A DNA stretch of 64,000 nucleotides from Sheuella amnicola (GCF_010499255.1 NZ_JAAGRN010000004.1:186001-250000); one strand, 5' to 3'; shown: positions 1-9,295, counted from the stretch's first letter. Notes: generated by a model not told the origin, from the sequence alone. A program made the numbers and translations.

Positions 1-869
1 GCGACCGGGTGCAAGGTTTGAGCGGCATTTCCGATCGCGACGATTCGTCCGTCCACAAGCTGATGATTCAGGTTGAGTGTCAGAGGGAAGGCCGTAACCG
101 GGCCGTTGATCGTCAGTGTCCCCAGCCGTTCGCCAAACATGTGCGTCAGAGCACCTGAAAATTGATCCGCTGAAAGTGCCTGCAACTCTGCGGCACGAAC
201 AGGAGAGCAGCACCAAACGATGGATTGCTGATCGGACGCTTCCGGGTGCGGCAAAACAGCCAGAGGGCCTTCGCGAGTGAATCGTTCAAAGGCCCAGCCA
301 CTGCGGGGAAGGCCTGATTTGGCCTGGGTGACAAGCGCCATTTGGGAATAGGTGCGATCGGCTAGTTTGCCGGGACGTCCATCGGCCTGAACGGCCATGG
401 CGGCGCTCACGCGGTTTTGATCTTGATCGATCCGCACACATAAGGAGTCCTGCCCGGTGATTTCGGCGACAGCGCCAGCGAAAATGCGTACGCCTGAAGT
501 CTCGACCGCTTGTCGCAGCGCGGTATGCAACTGGCCGTAACGCACGACACAGCCAAGCTGCGGCACGTCAAAGTCGGTGTGCTTGATCAATGTGTTGCCG
601 AGCCTGCCGCGCTGGGATACGTGAATTGTTCGAATGCCTGCGGCCACGTTCGGAAATCCCTTGAGCGATTCGAGCAATACGCGGCTGCCGTGGTTGATGG
701 CCAGGACACGTGGATCTTTTTCGGGGACATAGCCGTAACTGGCGGCCTGATCGGACTGAAACAGTGCGATGCGATCCGGTCGATGCGTGGCGCGCGCCAG
801 CATCAATGCAAGCGCACAACCGGTCGGGCCTCCGCCCAAAATGGCGATATCGAAATCGGGTTCAGACAT
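1..869 (-). CDS. ubiH: UbiH/UbiF/VisC-family FAD-dependent hydroxylase (3' end outside window)
   Basis: Flavin monooxygenase of the ubiquinone-biosynthesis hydroxylase family, which adds ring hydroxyls to polyprenyl-phenol intermediates at the inner membrane face. The gene runs off the left edge, so only about 289 N-terminal residues are seen. The ATG at 869 gives MSEPDFDIAILGGGPTG, a Rossmann GxGxxG FAD site. A DPRVLAI segment matches the family's DxR region, and the visible end reads AIGNAAQTLHPV, just before the second FAD motif GQG that would lie outside. A pepP gene lies close by on the same strand, as ubiH and pepP do in gammaproteobacteria, which favours UbiH over its paralogues. Family assignment is firm; the exact ring position hydroxylated is inference. 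Confidence 0.8.
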   Translation of the reverse strand, partial: MSEPDFDIAILGGGPTGCALALMLARATHRPDRIALFQSDQAASYGYVPEKDPRVLAINHGSRVLLESLKGFPNVAAGIRTIHVSQRGRLGNTLIKHTDFDVPQLGCVVRYGQLHTALRQAVETSGVRIFAGAVAEITGQDSLCVRIDQDQNRVSAAMAVQADGRPGKLADRTYSQMALVTQAKSGLPRSGWAFERFTREGPLAVLPHPEASDQQSIVWCCSPVRAAELQALSADQFSGALTHMFGERLGTLTINGPVTAFPLTLNLNHQLVDGRIVAIGNAAQTLHPV

Positions 870-953
870 AAATTCATTTTAACTTGCGCAAGGAACTACA
901 ATTCGGCCTGGTTCAAAATCAGATCAATCATCGAAATCCAGTCGAGTGTCGTG

Positions 954-1448
954 ATGTCACAGTCAATTGATTCCGCCGCCGGTTCAGGCGCTACCCCTTC
1001 AGCACAACCAGGTTCCACTACTCGGGGCTTTGTCGGCAAAGTCAAACTTGGCCTGCTATCTGCATTGTTTGGCGTGATTGGAGCGCATTGGTGGTTTCTT
1101 GGGCGCAAGCGTGCCTGGTTGTTGACGCTGATAAGCATCGGTTTGATGGTGGCCAGTAGCTTCGCCACTGTCTGGTGGGAAAATCCCGCTTTCTTTTTGT
1201 TGTTGATCCCGATGGTGGCAGGATTCATCGAGGCCATTGTCTTTTGCCTGATGAGCGACGAGCGTTTCGATGCGCGCTACAACCCGGGCCTGGTTCGTCC
1301 GGCGCCTAGCGGGTGGGGCCCCGTTTTGGTTGCCGGATTCACATTGCTGATCGGCACCATCATCCTGATGTTCGGAATCGCGATGATCGTGCTGTATGTC
1401 TGGACCGAACTGGGTTGGCTCGACGGTCTGGACCTGACCGCGAATTGA
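954..1448 (+). CDS. TM2-domain membrane protein
   Basis: Small membrane protein of 164 residues with no known enzymatic role. After a Ser/Pro/Thr-rich N-terminus of about 35 residues comes a TM2-like hairpin (LLSALFGVIGAHWWFLGR at about residues 40-57), where the G-x-x-G-x-H-x-F/W-x-L-G-R pattern is typical. Two further hydrophobic segments follow, the last a long helix near the C-terminus. The same frame stays open far upstream (to 510) but that part lies antisense to the ubiH-family gene, so the ATG at 954 is preferred; the GTG at 951 is an alternative. It sits divergently from that gene and ends 3 bp before the convergent pepP. TM2 proteins have been linked to envelope functions in other organisms, but nothing here fixes a job. 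Confidence 0.7.
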   Translation: MSQSIDSAAGSGATPSAQPGSTTRGFVGKVKLGLLSALFGVIGAHWWFLGRKRAWLLTLISIGLMVASSFATVWWENPAFFLLLIPMVAGFIEAIVFCLMSDERFDARYNPGLVRPAPSGWGPVLVAGFTLLIGTIILMFGIAMIVLYVWTELGWLDGLDLTAN

Positions 1449-1451
1449 AAT

Positions 1452-2798
1452 TCATCCGCGAATCAGGGCTTCTATTTCATCGGGGTCGACCGGAACATCG
1501 CGCGTAATCAGTTCGCATCCGTTTGCTGTGACTATCGCGTCGTCTTCGATTCGGATGCCGATGTGCCAGAATCGTTCGTCCACTTCATCGGTCGGCCTGA
1601 CGTACAAGCCGGGCTCGATAGTCAATACCATGCCTTCGCTAAGCATGCGCCAGGGCTGATCTTCGTTGGATAAGGGCGGAGTTCGATAGCTGCCCACATC
1701 GTGCACATCCATGCCTAGCCAGTGCCCTGTGCGATGCATGTAGAACTGTTGATAGGCGGCGGTTTCAAGCGCGTGTTCGAACGTGCCTTTCAATAGCCCC
1801 TCGTCCAGTAGTCCCCGGGTCAGGACCTGAACAGCGGCTTCATGGCCTGCGTTGAAGTGATGCGAAGCCGATGTGTTGGCGATGGCCGCTTGCTGCGCGG
1901 CCAGCACGATGTCATACAACGCGCGCTGAGGCCCACTGAATTTGCCGTTTGCCGGAAACGTGCGGGTAATGTCTGAAGCATAACCGTCAAGCTCGCAACC
2001 TGCGTCGATCAGCACCAGATCCCCATCGCGCATGATGTCGTGCCCCGCGCGATGATGCAAAATGCACGCGTTTGGCCCTGCCGCCACGATGCTTTCGTAA
2101 GCTACGCTCTGGGCACCGTTTTTTCTAAACACTTGCAGGATCTCGGCCTCCAGTTCGTACTCGTGACAACCCGGCCTGACAGCCTGCATGGCGCGTCTAT
2201 GAGCCAGTGCCGAAATGGATGCGGCTTTGCGCATCGTAGCGAGCTCCACTTCATCCTTGATCAGACGCATCTCGGCCAGTACATCCGAAATATCCAGCCA
2301 GTTGGTCGGGTAGGCACGAGCCCCTCTGACTTGTTGGCCTGCCTGTTTGACCCATCCGCGAAGCATGCCGAAAAAGCTTTCATCGGATGGCCGAGACATG
2401 GTTGTCATCAGGCGAGGATGGCCAGCCATCAATCGGGGCAGTTCATCGTTGAGTCTGCCTGAGTCGAATGCGGCATCGAAGCAAAAATGCTTTGCCGCTT
2501 CTTCGGGTCCCCAGCGCAGTCCGTTCCAGATTTCCAGTTCCGGATGCTTGGGTTCACAAAATAAAATGGATTGGTCTTCGGTGCCGGCGATCAGCACCAG
2601 CCAGGCATTGGGTTGAGTGAAGCCGGTCAGATAGTAAAAATCGCTGTCATGGCGATAAGCGTAGTGACTGTCGCGGTTGCGTGTCTTCTCGGGCGCTGTG
2701 CCCAGCACTGCGATGCCGCCGCCATGGCGATGCATCCAGGCAAGCAGCTGTTTGCGGCGTTTAATGAAACAGGCGGGATCGGGGGCGAGAAGTGTCAT
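1452..2798 (-). CDS. pepP: Xaa-Pro aminopeptidase (aminopeptidase P)
   Basis: Cytosolic dimetal (Mn) M24B peptidase that removes an N-terminal residue preceding proline. The 448-residue length fits E. coli PepP. An N-terminal creatinase-like domain (about 1-170) is followed by a pita-bread catalytic domain. All five metal ligands are visible: D265 and D276 in LIDAGCELDGYASDITRTF, H359 in HRTGHWLGMDVHDVG, E395 in LTIEPGLYV and E418 in GIRIEDDAIVT; the proton-shuttle H366 is also present. It is convergent with the TM2 gene and divergent from the CtaG-like gene. The assignment is secure; the physiological role is probably turnover of proline peptides. Confidence 0.95.
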   Translation of the reverse strand: MTLLAPDPACFIKRRKQLLAWMHRHGGGIAVLGTAPEKTRNRDSHYAYRHDSDFYYLTGFTQPNAWLVLIAGTEDQSILFCEPKHPELEIWNGLRWGPEEAAKHFCFDAAFDSGRLNDELPRLMAGHPRLMTTMSRPSDESFFGMLRGWVKQAGQQVRGARAYPTNWLDISDVLAEMRLIKDEVELATMRKAASISALAHRRAMQAVRPGCHEYELEAEILQVFRKNGAQSVAYESIVAAGPNACILHHRAGHDIMRDGDLVLIDAGCELDGYASDITRTFPANGKFSGPQRALYDIVLAAQQAAIANTSASHHFNAGHEAAVQVLTRGLLDEGLLKGTFEHALETAAYQQFYMHRTGHWLGMDVHDVGSYRTPPLSNEDQPWRMLSEGMVLTIEPGLYVRPTDEVDERFWHIGIRIEDDAIVTANGCELITRDVPVDPDEIEALIRG

Positions 2799-2900
2799 AT
2801 CGAATCTTTTTTAAATCGAGGCCAATTTGGGCCCCGTAGTCGACATACTACAATCTGATTGCCCGATCGATGCGATTGGGCACAATATTCAAGGTAAAAG

Positions 2901-3749
2901 ATGGATTGGATCGACTGGATGCATTGGGCTGTGCCGTGGGAGTCATCGCCCACGCTGATCGTGTGTTTCGCACTCAGCGCATGGCTATTTGTCCGTGGCC
3001 AGCGTGTGCGCAAAATTACCGTCGCGCGTCAGATATTTTTCTGGCTTGGCTGGGTGTCGCTATATCTTTCACTGCACACCATGCTGGATTATTACGCCGA
3101 GCGCATGTTTTTCATGCACAGGATTCAGCATCTGGTGTTGCACCATGCCGGCCCCTTATTGATCATGGCGTCCTACCCCGGGTCGGTGATGCGTGCCGGA
3201 CTGCCTTTAGCCTGGCGAGTCAAGCTGGCGCGATTCAACCGAACTCTTCCCGGACGCTCGCTAATTGCGGTGCTGACTAATCCGATCATCGTGCCGGCCT
3301 TGTTCGTGTTTTTGGTGATTGTCTGGCTGATACCCTCGGTTCAGTTCTATTCCATGCTGGACTGGCGTTTGTACCGCTTGATGAACTGGTCCGTGGTGGT
3401 GACGGGATTGATGTACTGGAATCTGATTCTTGATCGGCGCCCTTGTCCACCGGCCATCATGAGTCCGGGAGGACGGGTGATTTCACCGATTGTGACGATG
3501 GCGCCCCAGATGGTGGCCGGTGCGGTCATCGCGTTCACCGAGCGCGATCTTTATCCCTTATTTGATTTATGCGGCCGTGCGATTGCCATGTCCGCTCAAA
3601 CAGATCAGATGATAGGCGGTTTGACTATGTGGATTCCGGCTGCGATGACCGAAGTGGTGGGCTTGCTGGTCGCACTGCGCAACATGATGCGCCTGTCGGC
3701 CCGGGGGCGATGGGGACTACCCAAGCCCCGCAATATTCCCAAAACCTGA
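2901..3749 (+). CDS. CtaG/Caa3-type cytochrome c oxidase assembly-like membrane protein
   Basis: Polytopic membrane protein of 282 residues resembling the caa3_CtaG family, associated in Bacillus with assembly of caa3 cytochrome oxidase. It is not the CuB-delivering CtaG/Cox11, which has one membrane helix. Six to seven hydrophobic segments are visible, with conserved histidines in the pattern SLHTMLDYYAERMFFMHRIQH followed by HHAGP, typical of the family and plausibly metal-binding. The ATG at 2901 starts MDWIDWMHWAVPW. No cytochrome oxidase genes lie nearby, so it is an orphan copy. It is convergent with galU (38 bp gap). The family call is from the pattern of helices and His motifs; the target oxidase cannot be named. 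Confidence 0.75.
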   Translation: MDWIDWMHWAVPWESSPTLIVCFALSAWLFVRGQRVRKITVARQIFFWLGWVSLYLSLHTMLDYYAERMFFMHRIQHLVLHHAGPLLIMASYPGSVMRAGLPLAWRVKLARFNRTLPGRSLIAVLTNPIIVPALFVFLVIVWLIPSVQFYSMLDWRLYRLMNWSVVVTGLMYWNLILDRRPCPPAIMSPGGRVISPIVTMAPQMVAGAVIAFTERDLYPLFDLCGRAIAMSAQTDQMIGGLTMWIPAAMTEVVGLLVALRNMMRLSARGRWGLPKPRNIPKT

Positions 3750-3787
3750 TTGACTGCCGGACTTAATCGACCGATGCAGACATCAGG

Positions 3788-4624
3788 TCAGGGGATCAGG
3801 CCGTGATATTTGCGCCCGAGTGCAACGGTTGCCCGGAACATGCCTTCCTTGTTGCCGCAGTCGTAACGAATCCCTTCGTATCGATGTGCGAATACAGGCT
3901 TTTCGGACATCAGTGATGCGATGCCGTCAGTGAGTTGAATTTCACCGCCCGCACCAGCCTGGGTCTGGCGCAGATGGTTGAAAATGCCTCCGTCGAGCAC
4001 ATAACGACCGACGACCGCAAGGGTGGAGGGCGCCACTTCGGGTTTCGGCTTTTCGACGATGTGAAGTACCCGCTCAGTGCGAGGGCTGACGGAATCTGTG
4101 GCAACGATACCGTATTTGCCGGTTTCGGCCCGGGGCACTTCTTGCACGCCCAGAATGCTTCCTTGGTGGGTCAGCGCAGCATCAATCAATTGACCGATCA
4201 CCGGGCGATCCGCATCAAGCAGATCGTCCGCCAGCAAGACTGCAAATGGCTCGTCGCCAATGATCGGTGCCGCAGTCAGTACCGCATGACCCAGACCGAG
4301 AGGGGCGGACTGGCGGATGTAGATGCAACTGACGTTAGAGGGCAGGATTTCCTGCACCACGGCCAGTAGTTCGTCTTTGCCTTTTTTGGCGAGTTCCGCT
4401 TCCATTTCGGGAGCGGAGTCGAAGTGATCCTCGATGGCGCGCTTGTGACGTCCCGTCACGAAAATCAGATCGGTGATTCCGGCAGCCACCGCTTCTTCGA
4501 CGGCGTATTGAATCAAAGGCTTGTCGACCACAGGAAGCATTTCCTTGGGCATTGCCTTGGTGGCGGGCAAAAATCTAGTGCCGAGGCCGGCAACAGGAAA
4601 TACAGCTTTGCGAACTGGACGCAT
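3788..4624 (-). CDS. galU: UTP-glucose-1-phosphate uridylyltransferase
   Basis: Makes UDP-glucose from UTP and glucose-1-phosphate, feeding LPS, exopolysaccharide and galactose metabolism in the cytosol. The start at 4624 gives [20 protein letters not shown], so the nucleotide-binding signature G-x-G-T-R-x-L-P begins near residue 12 as in GalU. An in-frame upstream extension of 22 residues has no family resemblance and was left out. Other family landmarks are [15 protein letters not shown], the DDLLDAD segment in the middle and VEKPKPE. At 278 residues it is slightly shorter than E. coli GalU (302), common in betaproteobacteria. It is divergent from the BepA-like gene, sharing a 95-bp intergenic region. 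Confidence 0.95.
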   Translation of the reverse strand: MRPVRKAVFPVAGLGTRFLPATKAMPKEMLPVVDKPLIQYAVEEAVAAGITDLIFVTGRHKRAIEDHFDSAPEMEAELAKKGKDELLAVVQEILPSNVSCIYIRQSAPLGLGHAVLTAAPIIGDEPFAVLLADDLLDADRPVIGQLIDAALTHQGSILGVQEVPRAETGKYGIVATDSVSPRTERVLHIVEKPKPEVAPSTLAVVGRYVLDGGIFNHLRQTQAGAGGEIQLTDGIASLMSEKPVFAHRYEGIRYDCGNKEGMFRATVALGRKYHGLIP

Positions 4625-4719
4625 ATAAAAAGTCAATCCTAGAAGAAGTTTTTGCCGATCTGAGGAACAAAAGGCAACTGCCGCTATCATAAGCGTATGC
4701 GATTATCTGCTTCAATTTT

Positions 4720-6255
4720 ATGACATTTAGGTTTTCAAGCCTGATCTTCAAGCGTGGCGTGATTTCTTTGCTGATACCGGCGCTGCTGAATGCGCCGCTG
4801 GTTGTTGCGCCGGCGTTTGCCCAGCCCATGGGGGCGCCCACCCTGGGTCCGGCCTCGGCATCGGATTTATCTCCCGGTCTGGAGCGCAAGCTTGGCGAAG
4901 CGATCATGGAGCAGGGCAGGCGGGATCCCGATTACATCCAGGATCCTGATGTTTCCCAATATCTGAACAGAATGGCGCGCAAGCTGGCCGCCAATGCGCC
5001 AGGTGGCGCGCCCGAAATCGAGGCATTCGGCGTCAGGGATTCAACGATCAATGCATTCGCGATGCCGGGAGGGTTTATTGGCGTACACACCGGCCTGATT
5101 GTTTCGGCCGGTACAGAGGCTGAACTGGCAGGCGTGATGGCGCATGAAATCGCCCACGTCACCCAGCGTCACATTGCCAGAGGCCTGACTCAACAGTCCC
5201 AGAGCGGTCATATCGCGCTGGCCTCGATTGCAGCAGCACTGATGGCGGCCTTTATCCCCGGTGGTGGCGCCAATCTGGCCGCAGGTTTAGCGGCATTCGG
5301 CCAGGCTGCGGCGATTGAGCAGCAACTCGGCTTTTCGCGCGACGCTGAGCAGGAAGCGGATCGCACCGGCTTTGAAATGTTGCGCAAGGCAGGCTACGAC
5401 CCTAACGGCATGGCTGTGATGTTCGGGCGCCTGATGAAGGCCTCCAATTTGAACGAGGGACGTGGAGGCGGTGTATACGCTTCAACCCATCCGCTCAGCA
5501 TTCAGCGGATGACCGATATGCAAAATCGACTCAGGCAGTTTCCACAGACACGATATCAAGCCTCGGATGAATTCTGGTTTGTCCGCGCCCGCGCGCGGGT
5601 GCTGCAAGCCACCGATCCAAAGTCATTGCGTCTGGCGATCGACGCGATGGAGGAAGAGGCATTGGTCGCCTCACGCGAAAGTGGCTCATTGGCAGGTGTG
5701 CGACAGGCTGCCTCCTGGTACGGCATTTCGCTTGCGCAAGCGGCACTCAAGGATCACGCCGCATCCGTCAAATCATTTGCAAGAGCTCAGGGACTGGTGA
5801 CCAGTTCTCCATTCATCGAACTGCAGAAAATCGATCTCGATATAGCGGGCAAAAACATTCCCGCTGCGTATGCATCTGCAGCGGCTGCAAATAAACGTTG
5901 GCCGGATCGTCGGTCCTTTGCGTTACGGGTTGCCCAAACCTTGCAGTTAATGGGCAAGGATCGCGAGGCGGCGACCTTTTTGAAAGAGCAAATCAAGCGT
6001 TGGCCTACTGACGAGCCTGTTCTTTACCAGATGCTGGCAAATAGTCTTGAAAAAACAGGCGATCAGGTGGCTGCGCGTCGACAAATGGCGCGTTACTACG
6101 AACTGATGGGGGCCTTGCCCGCCGCGGTGACCCAGTTGCAACAGGCCCGCACATTGTCCACCGACTTTTATGAACAGTCCCAGATAGATGTCGATGTCCG
6201 TCAGCTTTCGCAAAAGCTCGTCGATAATCGCCGGCAATTGGAAAAATTCAAATAG
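4720..6255 (+). CDS. bepA: Periplasmic M48 metalloprotease with TPR tail, BepA/YfgC-like
   Basis: Zinc protease-chaperone acting in outer-membrane protein assembly and turnover in E. coli (BepA). A signal peptide is visible (about residues 1-32, ending near APAFAQ). The catalytic HEIAH motif falls in VMAHEIAHVTQRH near residue 147, and the third zinc ligand is the Glu of EQEADRTG about 65 residues further on. The C-terminal half (about 290-511) is alanine-rich and helical with TPR-like repeats, giving 511 residues, close to E. coli BepA (487). It is convergent with the YheT-like gene, leaving only 3 bp and no terminator. Function is by homology; the substrates are unknown. Confidence 0.88.
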   Translation: MTFRFSSLIFKRGVISLLIPALLNAPLVVAPAFAQPMGAPTLGPASASDLSPGLERKLGEAIMEQGRRDPDYIQDPDVSQYLNRMARKLAANAPGGAPEIEAFGVRDSTINAFAMPGGFIGVHTGLIVSAGTEAELAGVMAHEIAHVTQRHIARGLTQQSQSGHIALASIAAALMAAFIPGGGANLAAGLAAFGQAAAIEQQLGFSRDAEQEADRTGFEMLRKAGYDPNGMAVMFGRLMKASNLNEGRGGGVYASTHPLSIQRMTDMQNRLRQFPQTRYQASDEFWFVRARARVLQATDPKSLRLAIDAMEEEALVASRESGSLAGVRQAASWYGISLAQAALKDHAASVKSFARAQGLVTSSPFIELQKIDLDIAGKNIPAAYASAAAANKRWPDRRSFALRVAQTLQLMGKDREAATFLKEQIKRWPTDEPVLYQMLANSLEKTGDQVAARRQMARYYELMGALPAAVTQLQQARTLSTDFYEQSQIDVDVRQLSQKLVDNRRQLEKFK

Positions 6256-6258
6256 CGG

Positions 6259-7380
6259 TTAGCGCTTTTCTGCAAAAAAACGCGCAAGACGGTTAGGCAG
6301 CCAGTGCAGGTTACCGGGCATCATTCCCGTCACGAATCCCGTATGGCCTCCGGAGGAGGGTTGATGCAGCAACACGTGCGGCGATGCGTCTTTGGGGCCG
6401 GGCAAGGTGGGCTCAGGTAAAAACGGGTCGTTGCGGGCATTCAATACAAGCGTTGGGGTGGTGATGTGCGCCAGCCAAGGTTTGCTTGACGATTGGTGCC
6501 AGTAGTCCATAGCATCCCGAAAGCCATGCATTGGCGCCGTATATGCATTGTCGAAGTCGCGCAGATCCCGTGCATTGGAGATTCGGACTATGTCGATCAC
6601 GCCGGGAAATCGCTGAGCCTTGGCCATGACTTTCGATTTGAGCGTTCTCAGAAAATGTCTGCAGTAGATGTGGCGGTTAAAGAAATTGTCCGACAAGTGA
6701 TTTCCCGCTGCGACCAGATCAAGCGGAACCGATATACCCGCCGCGGCGGCAAGCCATGACTGATCGCCGGACTCTCCCAGGTATTTCAGTAGCGCATTTC
6801 CTCCGAGTGAAATACCGGCTGCATGCCAGGTCGCATTTGGCACCATTGAGCGGACTGTGTCGAGAATGAATCCAATCTCTTGCGTGTCACCTGAATGGTA
6901 GGCGCGTGCCAAACGGTTTTCGAATCCGGAGCAGCTTCGGAAATGTGCCACCACGACAACCCACCCCCGCGCCCTGAAATGCTGGGCGATGGATTGGGCA
7001 TATCTGCTGGCGCTGTTGCCTTCCAGGCCATGCAATAACAATAGTGCCTGGGTGCCCGGTCCGGATTGCGCCAATACTGTTTTGTCTTGATCTGACATCC
7101 AGCGTGTCGCAGCCGTTTTTGCGATTAACTCGCTGTGTGACAACCCGGATGGGGTGGAGTCTGTGAGGGTGTTCGCATTATGTGCCTGAGGTTGCGCGAT
7201 CAGTCCGGGTGCGCTCCAGTCGAAGTCGAGAAAATCGCCATCGGGAGTATCGACTCGGTCGCGAATAAAGCTGAGCCGACCAGTCGGGGCTGCGAGTGCT
7301 CCGTAAAGCGTCTGGATTTGTCTATCCGGCAGCCACCAGGGAACAGGGCAGGAAGAAGTATCGAGTTTTGCGTGATGCAC
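6259..7380 (-). CDS. YheT-family alpha/beta hydrolase
   Basis: Cytosolic alpha/beta-fold hydrolase of the UPF0017/YheT group; the substrate is not established. Visible features are LLLHGLEG (oxyanion region, near residue 115), the arm FRSCSGFENRLARAYHSGDT typical of YheT proteins, and the nucleophile elbow GISLGGN with its serine near residue 192. The acid-His part is represented by LNARNDPFLPE and GGHTGFV near the C-terminus. Length is 373 residues against about 340 for E. coli YheT; the extra residues lie before the core, around residues 50-100. It lies 15 bp after the SnoaL-like gene on the same strand, so the two may be cotranscribed. Confidence 0.85.
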   Translation of the reverse strand: MHHAKLDTSSCPVPWWLPDRQIQTLYGALAAPTGRLSFIRDRVDTPDGDFLDFDWSAPGLIAQPQAHNANTLTDSTPSGLSHSELIAKTAATRWMSDQDKTVLAQSGPGTQALLLLHGLEGNSASRYAQSIAQHFRARGWVVVVAHFRSCSGFENRLARAYHSGDTQEIGFILDTVRSMVPNATWHAAGISLGGNALLKYLGESGDQSWLAAAAGISVPLDLVAAGNHLSDNFFNRHIYCRHFLRTLKSKVMAKAQRFPGVIDIVRISNARDLRDFDNAYTAPMHGFRDAMDYWHQSSSKPWLAHITTPTLVLNARNDPFLPEPTLPGPKDASPHVLLHQPSSGGHTGFVTGMMPGNLHWLPNRLARFFAEKR

Positions 7381-7395
7381 AGCAGTGGCCGGTTC

Positions 7396-7827
7396 TTAAT
7401 GCAGCAATCCGGGCGCATCGTGCACGTCATGCCTGCCCGCTTCGCTTGGAGCGGCAGAGGCGTGATGCATCACAAGCCTCCAGCCAGTCGGCCCCTTGTG
7501 GTAAACATTGGTTGCATAGCAGTACGCCACTTCGGGCGCATCGGTTCCTTGCACGGTGACCTGCTCAACTAATGTGTGCGTCGCGCTCATCATGCTGTGC
7601 AGAACGACTGTGCTTGAGGGTCGGATATGCAATCCGCCGTTGGAGAGGATTTCTTGCCAGGCTTCCTTTACAGCGTGCAGCCCAACCAGACGCAAGCCGC
7701 CTGGGTGAACGCAGACGATTTCTTCCTCATCGGACCAAATTTGCATCAATCGGGCCAGATCAGCGCGCTCGAGCGCATCGTAAAAAGCGAGTTCGGCTTC
7801 TTCGGATGTGGCAAACATCACCGGCAT
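7396..7827 (-). CDS. SnoaL/NTF2-like fold protein (DUF4440-type)
   Basis: A 143-residue protein with the cone-shaped NTF2-like fold used by ketosteroid isomerase-like enzymes and many ligand-binding proteins. The recognisable pattern is AELAFYDALERADLARLMQI at the N-terminus followed by DEEEIVCVHPGG, then GLHAVKEAWQEIL, and a C-terminal strand ending GWRLVMHHAS. The histidine in CVHPGG and the pair in VMHHAS line the presumed pocket. No catalytic role can be assigned. It lies between the zinc-finger gene (12 bp upstream) and the YheT-like gene, all on the minus strand, and is probably part of one transcript. Confidence 0.78.
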   Translation of the reverse strand: MPVMFATSEEAELAFYDALERADLARLMQIWSDEEEIVCVHPGGLRLVGLHAVKEAWQEILSNGGLHIRPSSTVVLHSMMSATHTLVEQVTVQGTDAPEVAYCYATNVYHKGPTGWRLVMHHASAAPSEAGRHDVHDAPGLLH

Positions 7828-7839
7828 GATTGGGTCGCC

Positions 7840-8055
7840 CTAGTGGCCGTGAACAACGGCGCCCGGTGCGAGCTTGTAGTTTGTGCCGCAGTAGGGACAG
7901 CTTGCTTGACCGGTCTTGGCGACATCCAGAAATACGCGCGGATGCATGCTCCAGAGCGGCGCCTTGGGGCCGGGGCAGTAAATCGGCAAGTCGGCGGCTT
8001 CGACCTGCACAGGAGCAACGGATTGGCCCGAACCACCGGAAACTGCGTCAGTCAT
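7840..8055 (-). CDS. Small CHCC zinc-finger protein
   Basis: A 71-residue protein with a zf-CHCC domain, the fold of the NDUFS6-type zinc subunit associated with respiratory complex I, common as a stand-alone gene in betaproteobacteria. The ligands are the Cys of IYCPGP, the His of WSMHPRVFL, and the CPYC pair. The start at 8055 (MTDAVSGGSG) is chosen because the N-terminal extension available upstream would overlap the divergent azlC start and has no family resemblance. It is divergent from azlC with a 69-bp gap and leads into the SnoaL-like gene. A role in complex I maturation is only suggested by the family. Confidence 0.8.
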   Translation of the reverse strand: MTDAVSGGSGQSVAPVQVEAADLPIYCPGPKAPLWSMHPRVFLDVAKTGQASCPYCGTNYKLAPGAVVHGH

Positions 8056-8124
8056 GACTACTCTCGTGAATGAAAACAATGACTTATTGTAACAAGGGCA
8101 GCGGTCTACAATAGCGAAATTCGA

Positions 8125-8889
8125 ATGAATCAACTTAGGCAAATGCAGCAATCCTCAAATAATATCGACGCCCGCGAGCTTAGCCGGATTCGTCGAGCAG
8201 CAATGCTTGATGGCGCTCGAGCTGTTGCAACCGGTTTTGTCGCTTTCACGGTTTGGGGTGTCGTGACCGGCGTGGCCATGGTCAAGTCCGGTCTGTCGAT
8301 CGGGGCGGCTTTGGCGATGAGTCCGATCGTTTATGCCGGCTCCGCCCAGTTGACTTCTCTGCCTTTGATCGCGGCGGGCGCACCGCTTTGGTTGATTTTC
8401 ACCGCCGGTGTCATCGTCAATTTGCGGTTCGTGATTTTTGGCGCAGCACTGCACCCGTATTTCCGCAATATTCACTGGCCGAAAAGACTGTTGCTTGGTT
8501 ATCTAAGTGTCGACGTTTCGTTTGTCGCATTTATGCCGCGCTACGTCGATGCATCAAATAAGGGGACAGTCGAGCAGCACTGGTTTTACGTTGGCGCAGT
8601 CGGTTCAACCTGGATTATCTGGCAAATCACTTCGGTGATCGGTATTGCATTGGCCAGCTTTGTGCCGACAAGCTGGTCACTGGACTTTGCCGCCATTCTG
8701 GCGCTGCTGGCGATTCTGATGCCGCTCGTGAACAACAGGCCGGTCTATGTGTCCATGTTGGTGACCGCCGTGGTTGCCTGGTTGACGCAACCTTTACCGC
8801 TGCGATTGGGGCTGCTGATTGCTGTCATTGCCGGCATTTTGGGTGGGATGTGGGCTGAGTCCCGTTTGCGTCGGGAGCGTGCGAAATGA
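8125..8889 (+). CDS. azlC: AzlC-family branched-chain amino acid exporter, large subunit
   Basis: Inner-membrane protein that with AzlD forms a two-component exporter (AzlCD, BrnFE in Corynebacterium) for branched-chain amino acids or methionine. The 254-residue protein has a short cytosolic N-terminus, then the family signature around AMSPIVYAGSAQLTSL near residue 70 and about seven hydrophobic segments. Starts at 8125 or 8143 (MQQSSN) are both possible; 8125 is used. It overlaps azlD by 4 bp (ATGA), which implies coupled translation. The substrate is inferred from the family. Confidence 0.9.
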   Translation: MNQLRQMQQSSNNIDARELSRIRRAAMLDGARAVATGFVAFTVWGVVTGVAMVKSGLSIGAALAMSPIVYAGSAQLTSLPLIAAGAPLWLIFTAGVIVNLRFVIFGAALHPYFRNIHWPKRLLLGYLSVDVSFVAFMPRYVDASNKGTVEQHWFYVGAVGSTWIIWQITSVIGIALASFVPTSWSLDFAAILALLAILMPLVNNRPVYVSMLVTAVVAWLTQPLPLRLGLLIAVIAGILGGMWAESRLRRERAK

Positions 8890-9221
8890 GTTTCGAAGAC
8901 GTCTACCCTTACGCAGCCATTGTCCTGTTGGGACTTGGTACGGTATTGACCCGTGCCGGTTTTCTGATGATCGGCGACTATATCCCCTTGCCGGAGCGGG
9001 TTCGCAGCGCCCTGCGCTACGCTCCGATTGCGGGGTTGACTGCAATCATTGTTCCGGTTTTGCTGCCTTGGGAAGCAGGCTCCCTGCCTCAGTTTGATTT
9101 GAAGCTGCTCGCAGCGGTTGTCTCTGTGTTTGTGTTTATCCGCACCCGAAACGCATTCATGCTGATTGCCTCCGGCATGATGGCTTTGTGGAGTTTTCGC
9201 TGGATTGTTAGCCTGTTTTAA
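8886..9221 (+). CDS. azlD: AzlD-family branched-chain amino acid exporter, small subunit
   Basis: Small four-helix partner of AzlC in amino acid efflux. The 111 residues contain four hydrophobic stretches; the Thr-Arg in GTVLTRAGFLMIGD, the segment LRYAPIAGLTAIIVPVL and the Arg-rich turn FIRTRNAFMLI match the AzlD pattern. The start overlaps the azlC stop as ATGA, and the size is typical of the family. A GC-rich imperfect inverted repeat follows the stop (about 9230-9260), but without a T-run it is not called as a terminator. Confidence 0.9.
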   Translation: MSFEDVYPYAAIVLLGLGTVLTRAGFLMIGDYIPLPERVRSALRYAPIAGLTAIIVPVLLPWEAGSLPQFDLKLLAAVVSVFVFIRTRNAFMLIASGMMALWSFRWIVSLF

Positions 9222-9295
9222 TGATGTCTAGGGGGAATCCCTGACTTTAATCCCCGGGCTGCGTTACACTTACGGGTGATTTCTCAAATAATTCA

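Noticed and set aside
510-953. Upstream open frame of the TM2-domain gene extending to 510
   Set aside because: It lies antisense to the UbiH-family gene, shows no family resemblance and has no ribosome-binding site; the ATG at 954 begins the recognisable protein.
9222-9295. GC-rich imperfect repeat after azlD as a terminator
   Set aside because: The stem is short and interrupted, and no T-run follows.
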